From contig JALIGW010000005.1 of assembly GCA_023053685.1 (NCBI GenBank), positions 23,229,501 through 23,293,500 of the forward strand: a DNA stretch of 64,000 nt. The letters are read 5' to 3'. Position numbers and translations under genes: made by a program. The notes under the pieces were generated by a model. The model saw only the letters and a list, made by a program, of their open reading frames with translations. It did no database searches and was not told where the DNA came from. Below, piece by piece: positions 53,542-64,000 of this stretch (positions within the stretch are counted from its first letter, which is position 1; each line of letters begins with the position of its first letter). The DNA comes from Diadophis punctatus similis (taxonomy: Eukaryota > Chordata > Lepidosauria > Squamata > Dipsadidae).

Positions 53542-54593
53542 TTAAATGTTAGTTTAACCAGTCAACTCCAAATTGGGTATGATTTATATAGCAAAGGAGG
53601 CAGGGATGGGAGTGGTGAATCTCACCAGTCCCTAACGTACTTCCTTGCTTTTTGTATCATGAATTTTCTTCCCAAACAGCTGTATTCTGTTATCTGAATT
53701 TGATCTGCTTGGAAACAAAGCTCTTGAGGGCTGGGTTATAGGAAAGGTTCCACATTCACATATGCCTCATCCCTGTGGCTCTTTAATGGAATGATTCCTG
53801 TTTATTTATACTGGGTCAGGACAGCCCAAATGAAAATAAATGACCCTCCTGCTATCATATAATTTGCCCTAAGCTATAGTACAGCCAAGTACGTGCTGTT
53901 AAACAGATAAGAAAATGTCTCTCCTTTGCAGGACAGTTACTATCTTTAAAAGGGATTTTTTATTCAGCCACAGTTTTGTTGCAAAATGCAATAACACAGG
54001 AAGTGAGGTGTTGCCTTTCTTTCTTTTTTAAAAAATATATATGCAAACTCATACTTTTCAGGAAATTAACCGATTATTAATGCTTTCTAAAACCTTGGAC
54101 TTTTATTTCACGCCTTTTATTGTGATGGAACCTTTTAGTACCAAATGGATTTTCTCACTCTGTAAGTTTAAATATTTGAGTTTTCCCATAATGGCTGTAA
54201 ATCAGCAAAGAGAATTGTAAATATCTTTTCAAAAGTGGGGTTGAACCTGCTCTTATTAATTATCTGCTGGATATTTTCAGCTTGATTCATTGTCCCTGGG
54301 GCCCAATTTTGTTGAGTAAGATAGATGACACTATGCTCTTTTAAAATTTCTCTCCTTCTCCATACAATCTTTTGGCATATGTTCAGGACTTTTTAAAAAA
54401 TGAAAAATATTTAAACAAAATCTTTTGCTTCTTCTATAGGTCTTATAGAAGAGACAGATTCATACTGCCTGGATAATTTCTACGTTTAGTAGAAATAGAT
54501 TTCAAATTCTTAATTAATTAATTAATTCTTCCACCTGCTTTTAAGAGAGATTCTCCCAAAAGTCCAGCCATCCTTCAAAAACAAATACTATTA
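53542..54593. other. No gene recognised
   Basis: AT-rich sequence without supportable elements. Confidence 0.55.
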
Positions 54594-54595
54594 CA

Positions 54596-54974
54596 GGTAG
54601 TACTTGACTTATGACCACAATTGAGCCCACAATCTCTGTTGTTAAGTGAGTTTTTGTCCCATTTTACAACTTTTCTTGCCACAGTTGTTAAGTGAATCAC
54701 TGCAGTTGATAGGTTAGTAACCCAGTTGTTAATTGAATCTGGCTTCCCCATTGACTTTGCTTGTCAGGAGGTTGCAAAAGGGGATCACACGACCCCGGGA
54801 CACTGCAACCATCATATATATGAACTAGTTGCCAAGCATCTGAATTTTGATCACGTATCCATGGGGATGCTGCAACGGTCATTAGTGTTAAAAACGGTCA
54901 TAAGTCACTTTTTCCAGTGCCATTGTAACTTTGAACAGTCACTAAATGAACTGTTGCAAGTCAAGGACTACCTG
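54596..54974. mobile_element. Tc1/mariner-type MITE, 379 bp
   Basis: The left end CAGGTAGTACTTGACTTATG and right end CAAGTCAAGGACTACCTG are inverted repeats. TA precedes the left end (54594-54595), while the right flank is CA, one base off TA. Further internal inverted matches exist (gttgttaagtgag near the left, cattagtgtt and cactaaatga near the right). The open frames on both strands are not proteins. Confidence 0.8.
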
Positions 54975-54976
54975 CA

Positions 54977-55346
54977 TTTGTCTATAAATAAATGGAAAAT
55001 GGTAAAAGGTTGGCATAACCACTAAATATTAGAAAGAAAACAAAGTATTAAGTGACAATTTCTTTTAGAGTAGTTCGAAAAATAATCAACCTACTTTTAC
55101 ATAGGTGTTTTGTTTCTTGAACTCTCCTAGGAAATATAACTCTTAAACCTAATTATATGAAAGAGAGTTAAACTGTTTGCTGATAACAATCTTGAATTTC
55201 AGACAGGGCTTAATTATTATCTCTGTGTTGAATATTTCCTTTTTTTAATCCTGTCTGTGTTTTGTATGTTTCAAGTGTGGTTTTGCTTCTGTCTTTCTGG
55301 TTTCCCCTGTTACTAGAGCGATTCTATACATCTTTTGTTATTTGTC
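54977..55346. other. No gene recognised
   Basis: AT-rich sequence between two MITEs. Confidence 0.55.
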
Positions 55347-55354
55347 CTCTAAGC

Positions 55355-55645
55355 CCCCAACCTTCTTGAACCAGTTTCGTGAAAGACCATTTTTCCACAG
55401 ACTGGGCGTGGATGGGATCTAGATCCCTCACATTTGCAGCTTACAATTGGGTTCACGTTCCTATGAGAATCTAATGCCTGATGATCTAAGGTGGAACTGA
55501 GGTGACGATACTAGCATTGGGGAGCAACTGCAAATACAGATGAATCTTTGCTCGCTCACCTGCTGTAAACCTCTAGCTGTGCAGCCTAGTTCCTATCAGG
55601 CCATGGAGCGGCAGAGGTCCATAGACTGGAGATTGAGGACCCCTG
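55355..55645. mobile_element. Older hAT-type MITE interrupted by the L1 target duplication boundary
   Basis: The left end CCCCAACCTTCTTGAACCAG and right end GGAGATTGAGGACCCCTG are eroded inverted termini of the CAGGGGTCCCCAACC type. The flanks CTCTAAGC and GTTTAAGC agree at 6 of 8 positions. The right half, from GAGAATCTAATGCC (55465), is repeated at 58511-58691 because it falls inside the segment duplicated around the L1. Confidence 0.75.
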
Positions 55646-56374
55646 GTTTAAGCTACTGTGTTTGTATGTCTGAGTGAATGAGAGAGAATAAGAAATCCTT
55701 AGCTGAACATTTATGGATATTTATTTTTTATTTTCATCCCATTCTCAGAGGTGTATGCAGATTGAAAAAATAAAAATGGTAGCCACAACAGTGTGATTGA
55801 AACTCTGCCTGTGTCTCTCTCACACATGAAAAGTCTTATTCGGGGTAGCATCTTGATTTTTTGGGGGGGGGGACACAAAACTTGCAGCTTTTATTTCTTC
55901 CTCTCCCCTAATTCCCAAAGTATTATCATTTCACTAGTTATCAAAATTGCACATTTATTAACGATATTATTCAGATTTGTAATTGCTTCTTTCTTAGATT
56001 CTGACTTGATGCACATCCTTGTGATATGTTTTTAGGAATAGTTGGTGTAAGCAGGATTTGGTCTGTCTTCAGATGAATCAAATATGTACGCTGGAACACA
56101 AGCTTTGTATTAACATGCTTATAATTCCAGAATGAAACTAACTGTAACTCCTATTTGTTATGCTTTAGTGGAATGCCAAATAAACACCTTATCAGTAGGC
56201 AATGTTAAACATATCTGTGTTCCTTTTACTCACATCATCCATTATTTCTTGGACAGCATGGATTAGCTGATGTGTGCATAAAGAAAATAGGAAGCTAATA
56301 GCTTCTCTAGTATGAAGAGTGCATGCTAACACAAATATGGTCTGACCCAGCAAAATGTAGCTAACTGGAATGAA
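55465..56374. repeat. Left copy of a 910-bp direct repeat flanking an L1 (long TSD)
   Basis: It starts GAGAATCTAATGCCTG and ends CTAACTGGAATGAA, and matches 58511-59419. In my base-by-base reading the two differ by four substitutions and one base in a G run (55863-55872). One copy lies immediately left and one immediately right of the L1, with the boundaries meeting it exactly. That is what a target-site duplication looks like. Confidence 0.9.
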
Positions 56375-56407
56375 GAGATTACAAATTTTGGGCCCAAATA
56401 TATTAGG

Positions 56408-57571
56408 ATGATTAGAGCTATATACTCAAAACAGACAGCTAAAATAATTATAAATCAAGATACAACAGACAAATTTGACATTCAAAAAGGAGTACGACAG
56501 GGATGTCCACTGTCCCCCTTGCTATTTATTTTCACTTTAGAAACGATGCTACAACGAATTAGGCAAAATCCAAATATTGAAGGACTTAAAATCAGAGGGC
56601 AAGAGTATAAACTGCAAGCTTTTGCAGATGATATGGTCTTTAACATGGAAAATCCGATTGAGGTAGGACCAAAATTAATAGAGGAAATTAACAAATTTGG
56701 GGAAGTAGCAGGCCTAAAAATCAATAAAAACAAAACCAAAATAATAACGAAGAATTTACCAAATAAACAAATCCAGGAATTGGAAGAGAAACTGGGTATT
56801 CAAACGGTTAAAAAAATTAAATATTTAGGAATAATATTAACGGCCAAATGCATAACAATTAAAAATGATAACTATATAGAGTTGAATAAACAAATAGAAA
56901 AAGATTTAGAAAAATGGACAAAACTACCTATTTCATTAACAGGGAGAATATCCACGATTAAAATGTCAGTGCTACCAAAAATATTATATTTGTTCCAAAC
57001 GATACCAATTAAATTAGATAGAAAATATTTTGACAATTTAAATAAAATGATATCTAAATTCATTTGGGCAGGAAAAAAGGCAAGAATTAAATTAAAATAT
57101 CTACAGCAGAATAAAGAGCAAGGGGGCTTTGGACTTCCAGATTGGGAAACCTATTATCAAGCAGCATCATTACAGTGGATAACAGATTGGATTAAAATTA
57201 ACAATAAGAGAATATTAACCCTCGAGGGACATGATCTACAGGTAGGATGGCATAGTTTCATATGGGACGGAAAACATAAAACACATTCCTACTTCCAAAA
57301 ACATAAAATCAGAGAGTCATTATATAATACCTGGAGCAAAATAAAACATCAACATTATACAGAAATCCCAACATGGTTTTCAACTATGGAGGCGATTACA
57401 TATCCCACCACAACGGATATATATAAAATGGTTAAATACGAACAAATACTAGATGAACAAGGGAACTTAAAAGAGATCCAAACACTAAGAGATCAAGGAA
57501 TCGGAATAGATTGGTGCCATATTATCAAATTAAAACCAGACTACAGGAGGACAAGAAAAAATTTGGAGTAG
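56408..57571 (+). pseudogene. L1 ORF2 reverse transcriptase, C-terminal half (part 1)
   Basis: The frame is 387 residues, and the L1-like reading continues upstream to the truncation point. It contains GVRQGCPLSPLLFIFTLE and the active site LQAFADDMVF, then the L1-type thumb (KIKYLGIILTAKC, KWTKLPISLTGRISTIKM, LPKILYLFQTIPI, SKFIWAGKKARI, GGFGLPDW). The N-terminal endonuclease is absent because of truncation. It stops at 57569-57571 only because of a one-base break in the A run near 57555-57560. The protein continues in the next frame. Confidence 0.9.
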
Positions 57572-58278
57572 CAAAAAAGAAATCAGAATTGGATAAAATC
57601 TTATTGGGACCAGAAAAAAAGATGATAACAAAAATTTATAAATTCCTAATAAATTATAAAATGAAAAAAGAAAGAGTTAAGGGAAATATGACGAGTTGGA
57701 TCAAAAATCTTGGATATGAAATAAATCAGGAACAGTGGGAAGAAGCATGGATCAAAAATTTGAAAATAACTAAATCAGCAGCATACAAGGAGAATATATA
57801 TAAAATGTACTACAGATGGCACCTTCCACCAGCAAGATTGGCCAGAATGTATTCAAACATGAACCCAAAATGTTGGAAATGCCCTCACAAAAATGGAACC
57901 TATTATCACATGTGGTGGACGTGTCCCAAAATTAAAAACTTCTGGCAAACTATACATAACTGGATTCAAGAAATAACTAAATTAAAAATAAATTTTACAC
58001 CGGAAACTTTCTTGCTAGGAATGTTGGATCAAGAAATAGAAAAGAAGTACTGGTATATCATAACCCACATACTAACGGCAGCAAGAATAGTATTAGCGCA
58101 GCATTGGAAACAGGGTGATGTACCAACAGAAAATATAACAATAAGAAAAATCTTAGAATGTGCAGAATTGGACAGATTAACACTAGAATTGAAACAGAAG
58201 GAAAACTCAGAATACTTTGAAACATGGAATCTCTTCTATAACTGGCTAGAAAAAAGAAATGGAACAAAAGAAATATAG
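57555..58278 (+). pseudogene. L1 ORF2 C-terminal domain (part 2, after frame break)
   Basis: The frame 57511-58278 carries the continuation FGVAKKKSELDKILLG, YRWHLPPARLARMYS and the L1 cysteine-rich segment CWKCPHKNGTYYHMWWTC (C-x2-C-x7-H-x4-C), then LTAARIVLAQHWKQGDVPT and the end at TAG 58276-58278. Residues before about 57555 are a shadow. The C-terminal domain is known to be needed for L1 retrotransposition. Confidence 0.88.
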
Positions 58279-58510
58279 AAATACTTAGATAGATAGATAA
58301 GTCATAATTGAGAATTTATTAATTGATAGAATAAATAGATAAATATAAATATTATAAATATAATTATGTATGTATTAATCTACTAAACCTATGGCCAAGA
58401 CGTTTACTGTTAAAGTTTGTATATATGTACATGTAAGTACATATGGTGTTGTCTTCAATGTATGTTTGTCCTTTTTAATGTTTATATACTAATAAAAATT
58501 ATCTTTTTAA

Positions 58511-59419
58511 GAGAATCTAATGCCTGATGATCTAAGGTGGAACTGAGGTGACGATACTAGCATTGGGGAGCAACTGCAAATACAGATGAATCTTTGCTCG
58601 CTCACCTGCTGTAAACCTCTAGCTGTGCAGCCTAGTTCCTATCAGGCCATGGAGCGGCAGAGGTCCATAGACTGGAGATTGGGGACCCCTGGTTTAAGCT
58701 ACTGTGTTTGTATGTCTGAGTGAATGAGAGAGAATAAGAAATCCTTAGCTGAACATTTATGGATATTTATTTTTTATTTTCATCCCATTCTCAGAGGTGT
58801 ATGCAGATTGAAAAAATAAAAATGGTAGCCACAACAGTGTGATTGAAACTCTGCCTGTGTCTCTCTCACACATGAAAAGTCTTATTCGGGGTAGCATCTT
58901 GATTTTTTGGGGGGGGGACACAAAACCTGTAGCTTTTATTTCTTCCTCTCCCCTAATTCCCAAAGTATTATCATTTCACTAGTTATCAAAATTGCACATT
59001 TATTAACGATATTATTCAGATTTGTAATTGCTTCTTTCTTAGATTCTGACTTGATGCACATCCTTGTGTTATGTTTTTAGGAATAGTTGGTGTAAGCAGG
59101 ATTTGGTCTGTCTTCAGATGAATCAAATATGTACGCTGGAACACAAGCTTTGTATTAACATGCTTATAATTCCAGAATGAAACTAACTGTAACTCCTATT
59201 TGTTATGCTTTAGTGGAATGCCAAATAAACACCTTATCAGTAGGCAATGTTAAACATATCTGTGTTCCTTTTACTCACATCATCCATTATTTCTTGGACA
59301 GCATGGATTAGCTGATGTGTGCATAAAGAAAATAGGAAGCTAATAGCTTCTCTAGTATGAAGAGTGCATGCTAACACAAATATGGTCTGACCCAGCAAAA
59401 TGTAGCTAACTGGAATGAA
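58511..59419. repeat. Right copy of the 910-bp repeat flanking the L1
   Basis: 909 bp, colinear with 55465-56374. After its last shared base the sequence continues ATCTTCATCATG, presumably the original right flank. The open frames inside (e.g. 58757-58963 minus) are random. Confidence 0.9.
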
Positions 59420-60693
59420 TCTTCATCATGAATCATTAGAAGAGATGACACTTTGGCTACAAGAGGAAAAATCTTGATGAAGGCCAGTTGTAAAAGCACA
59501 ACCTGGTATTTTCATGATGACTTGTGACTTTAGTAGATGCTTTTTTATTGTTGCTGCAAAGCTTAATGAAACATTTATTGTACTGGGAATCCCCTTTCCC
59601 CTCTGAGAGAGCTTGGCTTTGAAGAGATACTTTGAAAATCATTGGCAGCCACTACAAATAACACACCACTGCTGAAAATGTATTCCACATACTTCCTTTT
59701 GCATTAAGAAATTATCATTATTATTACAACTGTGTAATCAAGTCGGGAGTTGTAGTGTTTCAATATCGTTTATACTGCAGCATGATCAACATTTTGTATG
59801 TTTTCCAACTGAGCAAACTGCATCTGCTTACGTTCCAAAGAAATAGTAATGTGTTTGTTGCAGCAAAAACAGCAGAGGCCATGATACCTTCAAAGGCTAA
59901 GAGATTTATTGCAACATAAGCATTCATGTACTACAATCTACTTCCTCACAGCATAGTCCGCACTTTGTAAGCATGGATCTGTACACAAATAGAGAGGCCC
60001 ATAATATTTCCCCGCAGAGATCAAATGTGCAGTATATAAAATAAATATAGTGACCCATTCAAACAGTAACTGGAACTGTTATCCGCCTAGCTGTGCTAAC
60101 ATAACAGCTGTAGAACCTATGTTTCCAATTAAATCTGAATTAAAGAAAATTGCATTTTCATATAATGTATATGTTGGCAATTTCACACTCTGCTTCATTT
60201 TTCTCAACATTTTTTCCACTACTCTTAATGTTCATTTTTATTGTGAGATGGGCAAATCTTTTCCCAGAATTCTTACTTACTTCAAATGGCTATCTTATTA
60301 CTCTAATTGTGGAGATCAGTATTATAAAACCATATAAGAAAGCCAATAATAAGCCATGTGATCTTATTCCCCAACTTGATTATTTTAAATACCTTTAGTT
60401 TTGGTTGCAAATTACCATGTTTTCCTAAAACATAATTTTCGTCTATTCTACAACTTAGACTGCCTGTATCTACAAACTGTCCTTATGGTTCCTGCCTCTA
60501 CTGGGAAATAACTCCACTTTTACACTGTGAAAAAAAATCATGGGAGTAAAATATTCAGAGTGTTAAGAATTTGTGAATTTGGCAGCCCCATTGGCTGCCA
60601 CTGGATTTCCTTGCTACCAGGAGTGTTATTTAGTAGCTTTGGTTCAGCTTGTGAGAACCTGTTGCTATTTTTTCTAGGATGGGGTGCCTTATC
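59420..60693. other. No gene recognised
   Basis: AT-rich sequence. The overlapping frames 60050-60337 and 60150-60398 are hydrophobic but AT-driven and lack family resemblance. Confidence 0.5.
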
Positions 60694-60701
60694 ACTTACC
60701 A

Positions 60702-61077
60702 CAGGGGTGTCAAACTCAAGGCCCATGGGCCGTATCCGGCCTGCAGGGTGCTTAGATCTGGCCCATGGGCCCACCCTGGAAACAGCCTCTGCCAGCAAAA
60801 ACCAAGGTTGGGAGTGCCACACGCATGCCTCCTGGGCTCTGTTTCCGGCCACAACGGCCTCCTACAGCTCTCTTCCAGTGAGAATGGAGTTCGGGAGGGC
60901 CGCATGCGGCCCTCCTGGGCTCCGTTTTCACTGGCAGAGAGATGCAGGAGTCCGTCGTGGCCGGAAAAGGAGCCTCAATGAGTGATGTAAAGCTGGCCAT
61001 GCCCCCCCTGGCCACCCCCCCCGAGCTCAAATGCAACCCTAATCCAGCCCTCAATGAAATCGAGTTTGACACCCCTG
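60702..61077. mobile_element. hAT-type MITE, 376 bp, perfect termini and TSD
   Basis: CAGGGGTGTCAAACTC (60702-60717) and its exact reverse complement (61062-61077) bound the element. The octamer ACTTACCA is identical on both sides (60694-60701 and 61078-61085). The GC-rich interior resembles the 2253-2686 copy. Open frames inside (e.g. 60527-60985) are not proteins. It is the best-preserved member of its family here. Confidence 0.96.
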
Positions 61078-61085
61078 ACTTACCA

Positions 61086-62634
61086 GGTAAAAATATTGAG
61101 CAGTGGGCTAAGGATGGTTAAGGGTCAGCAGCACAACTCCACCTAAGGCATCTTTCAATACCAGCCCAGATTACTATACTAAGAATGTAGTTGGGGCCAC
61201 CGCTGAGAGGCCAAGTGCGGAACCACCTCTGAATATGTTGATTCCATTGGCTCATCTCCTGCCAGTGGCCTTGCCCTGCCCGTTACCTGCTCAGGAACTG
61301 GTTGCTGCCTAATTTAAAGACAACCCTGTTTACACTTTGCTCTCCTTGGCATTTTACCATGTTATCACAGACCCAGAGGTGTGATGATTTTTGTTTTGTG
61401 ATGGAAAAAAGCAATGGGTAGTTTTCAGGCAATTACTTTTGCTTATTTGTTTGCTTATTTATTTAAAGGTTGCATATTGCTGCTGAACGTCATGTACAGT
61501 AAACCAAAATATCAAAACCGAAATAAACAATACAAACTCAAAAGGACATAAAAGATTAATTGACCTGCGGCTTCAGGGCCAATTCTATTTCATAGGGAGA
61601 TCATTCCAGACACTGGTTATTCAAAAATCAAACTCATAATTTTATTTAGCTAACATAATGAGCTTAAGATTAAGTGGTTCCTGGTAGGCCTATTTAAATT
61701 AACTTTGCTGTTCATTACATATTAGTCTGTCTCATACTATATAACAGGAATTATTTTGAATACAAAATATAAAAAGAAATAAGTTGGAAGAAATCACTAC
61801 AATCGGGCAGAAATTATATGGAACACCTCTGAAATACTTATTTTGTGCTTGCTAGTTTTATTTTAATTGGAAAAGAGTGTGATTTTATTCAGGTGCCCTG
61901 AGTGGGAACTTGGAATTTAACTATTTATTGTTCATTAAACACAACTCTTGCCAAATTATATTGCAATCATGTATCCATAAACTGTGATATGATTACATAA
62001 ACATTTGACATGCAAGTAATGGTTTGATGTTTTCCTGAGTCAAAGGTTCAAGAAAACATTGGTGTATTGAATCAACAGCTGACATTCTTTCATTAAGTAT
62101 GCCACTTCCAGAAGTACTACCTAGTCTATTTAAAACATTTCTAAGAATGGATTTTCATCATGTTTCATGCTATATACAGTATGTATACGTAAGGTCAAAA
62201 TATACAAATGCCATCTCACTGTGAATGAAATGCAAGCACATCTTTTGAATATACAAAACAGATATGTCATCGTACAGATAGGAAGTCTTCAGAATTTTAA
62301 ATCAAATTTCTATAGAAATATATACAGCAATCCATTTTCTTCAGTTTTCTTTTGAGCAATGAAGTGGAAATTCATGGCATAGTAAAAAGGTAGAATGTAC
62401 CCAAACAAGAATTCAGAATGTTCTTTTAACAGTCCTCAATATTTTCATCTAAGGAATCCATGACTGAAACCAAAAATGCTGTATGAGACTTGCTTGTCTT
62501 TTAACTATAGCATTTTCTGCGTATAAAGGTTGCTGTGTTGCCATGGTGTAACGTGCACTTTGTATGCAAAGCTTTTCATGTAAGTTATAAAATAGCAAAA
62601 ATAGTAGTAACATCTCTCTGAAATAACTAATATA
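61086..62634. other. No gene recognised
   Basis: AT-rich sequence with a short TTTG/TTTA run near 61441. Nothing supportable was seen. Confidence 0.55.
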
Positions 62635-62768
62635 TGACCGGCAAGCCACACCCACCCGGTCACATGGCCAACAAGCCATGCCCACCCGGTCACATGGCTG
62701 GCAAGCCACACCCACAAAATAAGCCACGCCCATAGAGTGGTAGTAAAAAAATTAGGAACCCGCCCCTG
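62635..62768. mobile_element. Right end of a GGTGGGTTC-family hAT element with a 30-bp tandem
   Basis: It ends AGGAACCCGCCCCTG like 15795-16425 and shares the CACAAAATAAGCCAC and GTGGTAGTAAAAAAATTAGG segments. Upstream are about two and a half copies of a 30-bp unit (ggcaagccacacccacccgg). The left part is missing. Confidence 0.78.
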
Positions 62769-62833
62769 CCTTAAAGCTAGTCTAGAAATATGTTATGGTT
62801 AATGATACTGGGTCAGTCAGAAGGTTATGTGCC

Positions 62834-63123
62834 TTTTGAGATGACATGCTCTTAAGTCATCCCTGAGTTGGCCATCTTGGATATCAACATGACTTTGCTG
62901 TCTCCATTGCCTGATCTAAACTTGCCTCTTTTGCTTGTCTTTCAAATCCCTTGAGCTTAAAATGCATATGTGTTGAAGTTTTGAGATGACATGCTCTTAA
63001 GTCATCCCTGAGTTGGCCATCTTGGATAACAACATGACTTTGCTGTCTCCATTGCCTGATCTAAACTTGCCTCTTTTGCTTGTCTTTCAAGTCCCTTGAG
63101 CTTAAAATGCATATGTGTTGAAG
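62834..63123. repeat. 145-bp direct tandem duplication
   Basis: Copy 1 (62834-62978) and copy 2 (62979-63123) both run from TTTTGAGATGACATGCTC to CATATGTGTTGAAG. They differ at about two positions (ATATCAAC/ATAACAAC and CAAATCCC/CAAGTCCC). No gene or known element was recognised in the unit. Confidence 0.92.
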
Positions 63124-63447
63124 TTATTCCCACATCTTTATCTATGTGGGATAAAGCACTAGTGTAACTCTGGAATAGCAAACCCCCCTCTCTCATGGGC
63201 TGAAGAGGATGAAAGCAGTGTCATGGGGACAGGGCAAAAAACACAGGCTGTCCTAGAGGGCAAGTTTGTGCCATGACCAGTTGCCAGTGGGGAAAGGAGC
63301 CAAATCTGATCTTTTGGTTTATACTGAGAACTAGGTGAGTCTCCAGGATTCCAAATTTGTGTCTGGCTAATTTTTTCTCCAGAGTACCCATTTCCTCAAA
63401 AAAGTATAAAAAAATAATGGACTTAACTCATCAAGAGCCATTTTTAA

Positions 63448-63528
63448 AGATCTCTTAGATCTCTATTAAATCTCTTGGATCTCTATTAAATCTCTTAGAT
63501 CTCTAAGATCTCTTAGATCTCTATTAAA
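63448..63528. repeat. Degenerate 20-bp tandem (ATCTCTTAGATCTCTATTAA)
   Basis: About four imperfect units of an AGATCTCT-rich word, partly palindromic through AGATCT. Confidence 0.85.
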
Positions 63529-64000
63529 AAGTGGTCTGAAGTTTGACTTTTATTCTTGAATATATAAAAATTCAGGGAAACACATGTGACATATGGTTGA
63601 ATAACAGTATGGATTCCACTTGACAAAGAGCAATACATCTCAGCATAAATAGTGAAACACAGTGGAGACTTCCTTCAATTTAACCTTTCAAGCTTCCTCC
63701 CCAGGCTTAAGAATGCTAGTAAGTATCTGTGTACTTTGACCTTTATTTGATTAGTCCAAGGGAGTAGTCAGTGAGTTGGATCCCTTTGTGCCAGCAGGAT
63801 GTATATATAATGTATAGTTGATATTTGGAGAAAAATGGGAGCATGGAAATGGAAACTCATCCAATAGGTGATAAAGAAAGCTCCAATAATTTATCCAAAA
63901 CTAGAATATGCAATATTTAATTTGCCAATAAGAACTGCAAAATATGACCATTACACCAATGACATTTATAAATCTTTTATGAGACCAAACACTCTCACAC
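63529..64000. other. No gene recognised
   Basis: AT-rich sequence to the window end. Confidence 0.55.

Larger units (their letters stand above)
56375..58510 (+). mobile_element. 5'-truncated L1 LINE (ORF2 second half and 3' UTR)
   Basis: About 2.1 kb of an L1 non-LTR retrotransposon. It begins in the ORF2 reverse-transcriptase palm and ends with a 3' UTR containing AATAAA at 58491 and the tail ATTATCTTTTTAA, then the right repeat copy. There is no long poly(A). L1 inserts by target-primed reverse transcription, and 5' truncation is usual. The coding sequence has one frame break. Low divergence of the flanking repeats suggests a recent insertion. Confidence 0.92.

Noticed and set aside
57540..57575. 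A-rich run between the two L1 ORF2 segments as a programmed frameshift
   Set aside because: L1 ORF2 is normally one continuous frame. A one-base indel in a homopolymer is the simpler explanation.
60527..60985. 152-residue plus-strand frame with two 100-residue companions
   Set aside because: Lies across the hAT MITE boundaries. The GC-rich MITE interior is open in several frames by composition.

Overview
The window looks like nuclear DNA of a squamate reptile, most likely an advanced (colubroid) snake. The basis is AT-rich, intron-like sequence, many microsatellites, several tRNA-derived squamate-type SINEs, a mix of CR1, L2-type, L1, DIRS and Ty3/Gypsy elements, and a LINE whose 3' tail runs into an (ATTCT/AATAG)n array, a pattern I recall being reported for colubroid snakes. 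Almost everything that can be annotated is a transposable element. The only supported host coding sequence is one 74-bp exon (27489-27562, + strand) with good splice sites. It encodes part of an ADAM-family prodomain that most resembles ADAM12, so much of the window may be intron of a long ADAM gene.

Layout. 1-9 kb: AT-rich sequence, a decayed CR1 LINE (about 1330-2830) carrying two nested DNA transposons with clean target-site duplications (TSDs), and a small cysteine-rich ORF just downstream (2946-3146). 9-17 kb: a SINE, a truncated Helitron (10507-11412, minus) that keeps both termini and the end of its helicase, a 3.6-kb hAT-type element (12119-15760) with a perfect 8-bp TSD but no recognisable transposase, another hAT-type element, and two related compound microsatellites. 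17-34 kb: L2-type, CR1-type and L1 fragments, several MITEs, the ADAM exon, and two sister Tc1/mariner-type MITEs.

35.3-47.3 kb: two retroelements about 110 bp apart. The first is a DIRS tyrosine-recombinase retrotransposon (35310-41422, minus) with inverted termini, a textbook internal complementary region and an open RT/RNase H frame; its gag has a stop and its recombinase is broken. The second is a complete, very young Ty3/Gypsy chromovirus (41531-47308, plus). Its 677-bp LTRs differ at one base, it has a 5-bp TSD, open gag and pol, a chromodomain, and a GGGAAAC -1 frameshift heptamer positioned exactly in the gag frame.

47-64 kb: more MITEs and SINEs, and a 5'-truncated L1 (56375-58510) flanked by 910-bp direct repeats, best read as an exceptionally long TSD. 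The most notable items are the apparently intact Gypsy element with its PEG10-type frameshift signal, the L1 with its giant TSD, the DIRS circle-junction architecture, and sequence shared between the Helitron and a mariner-type MITE family. No bacterial-type features, tRNA or rRNA genes, or CRISPR arrays are present.
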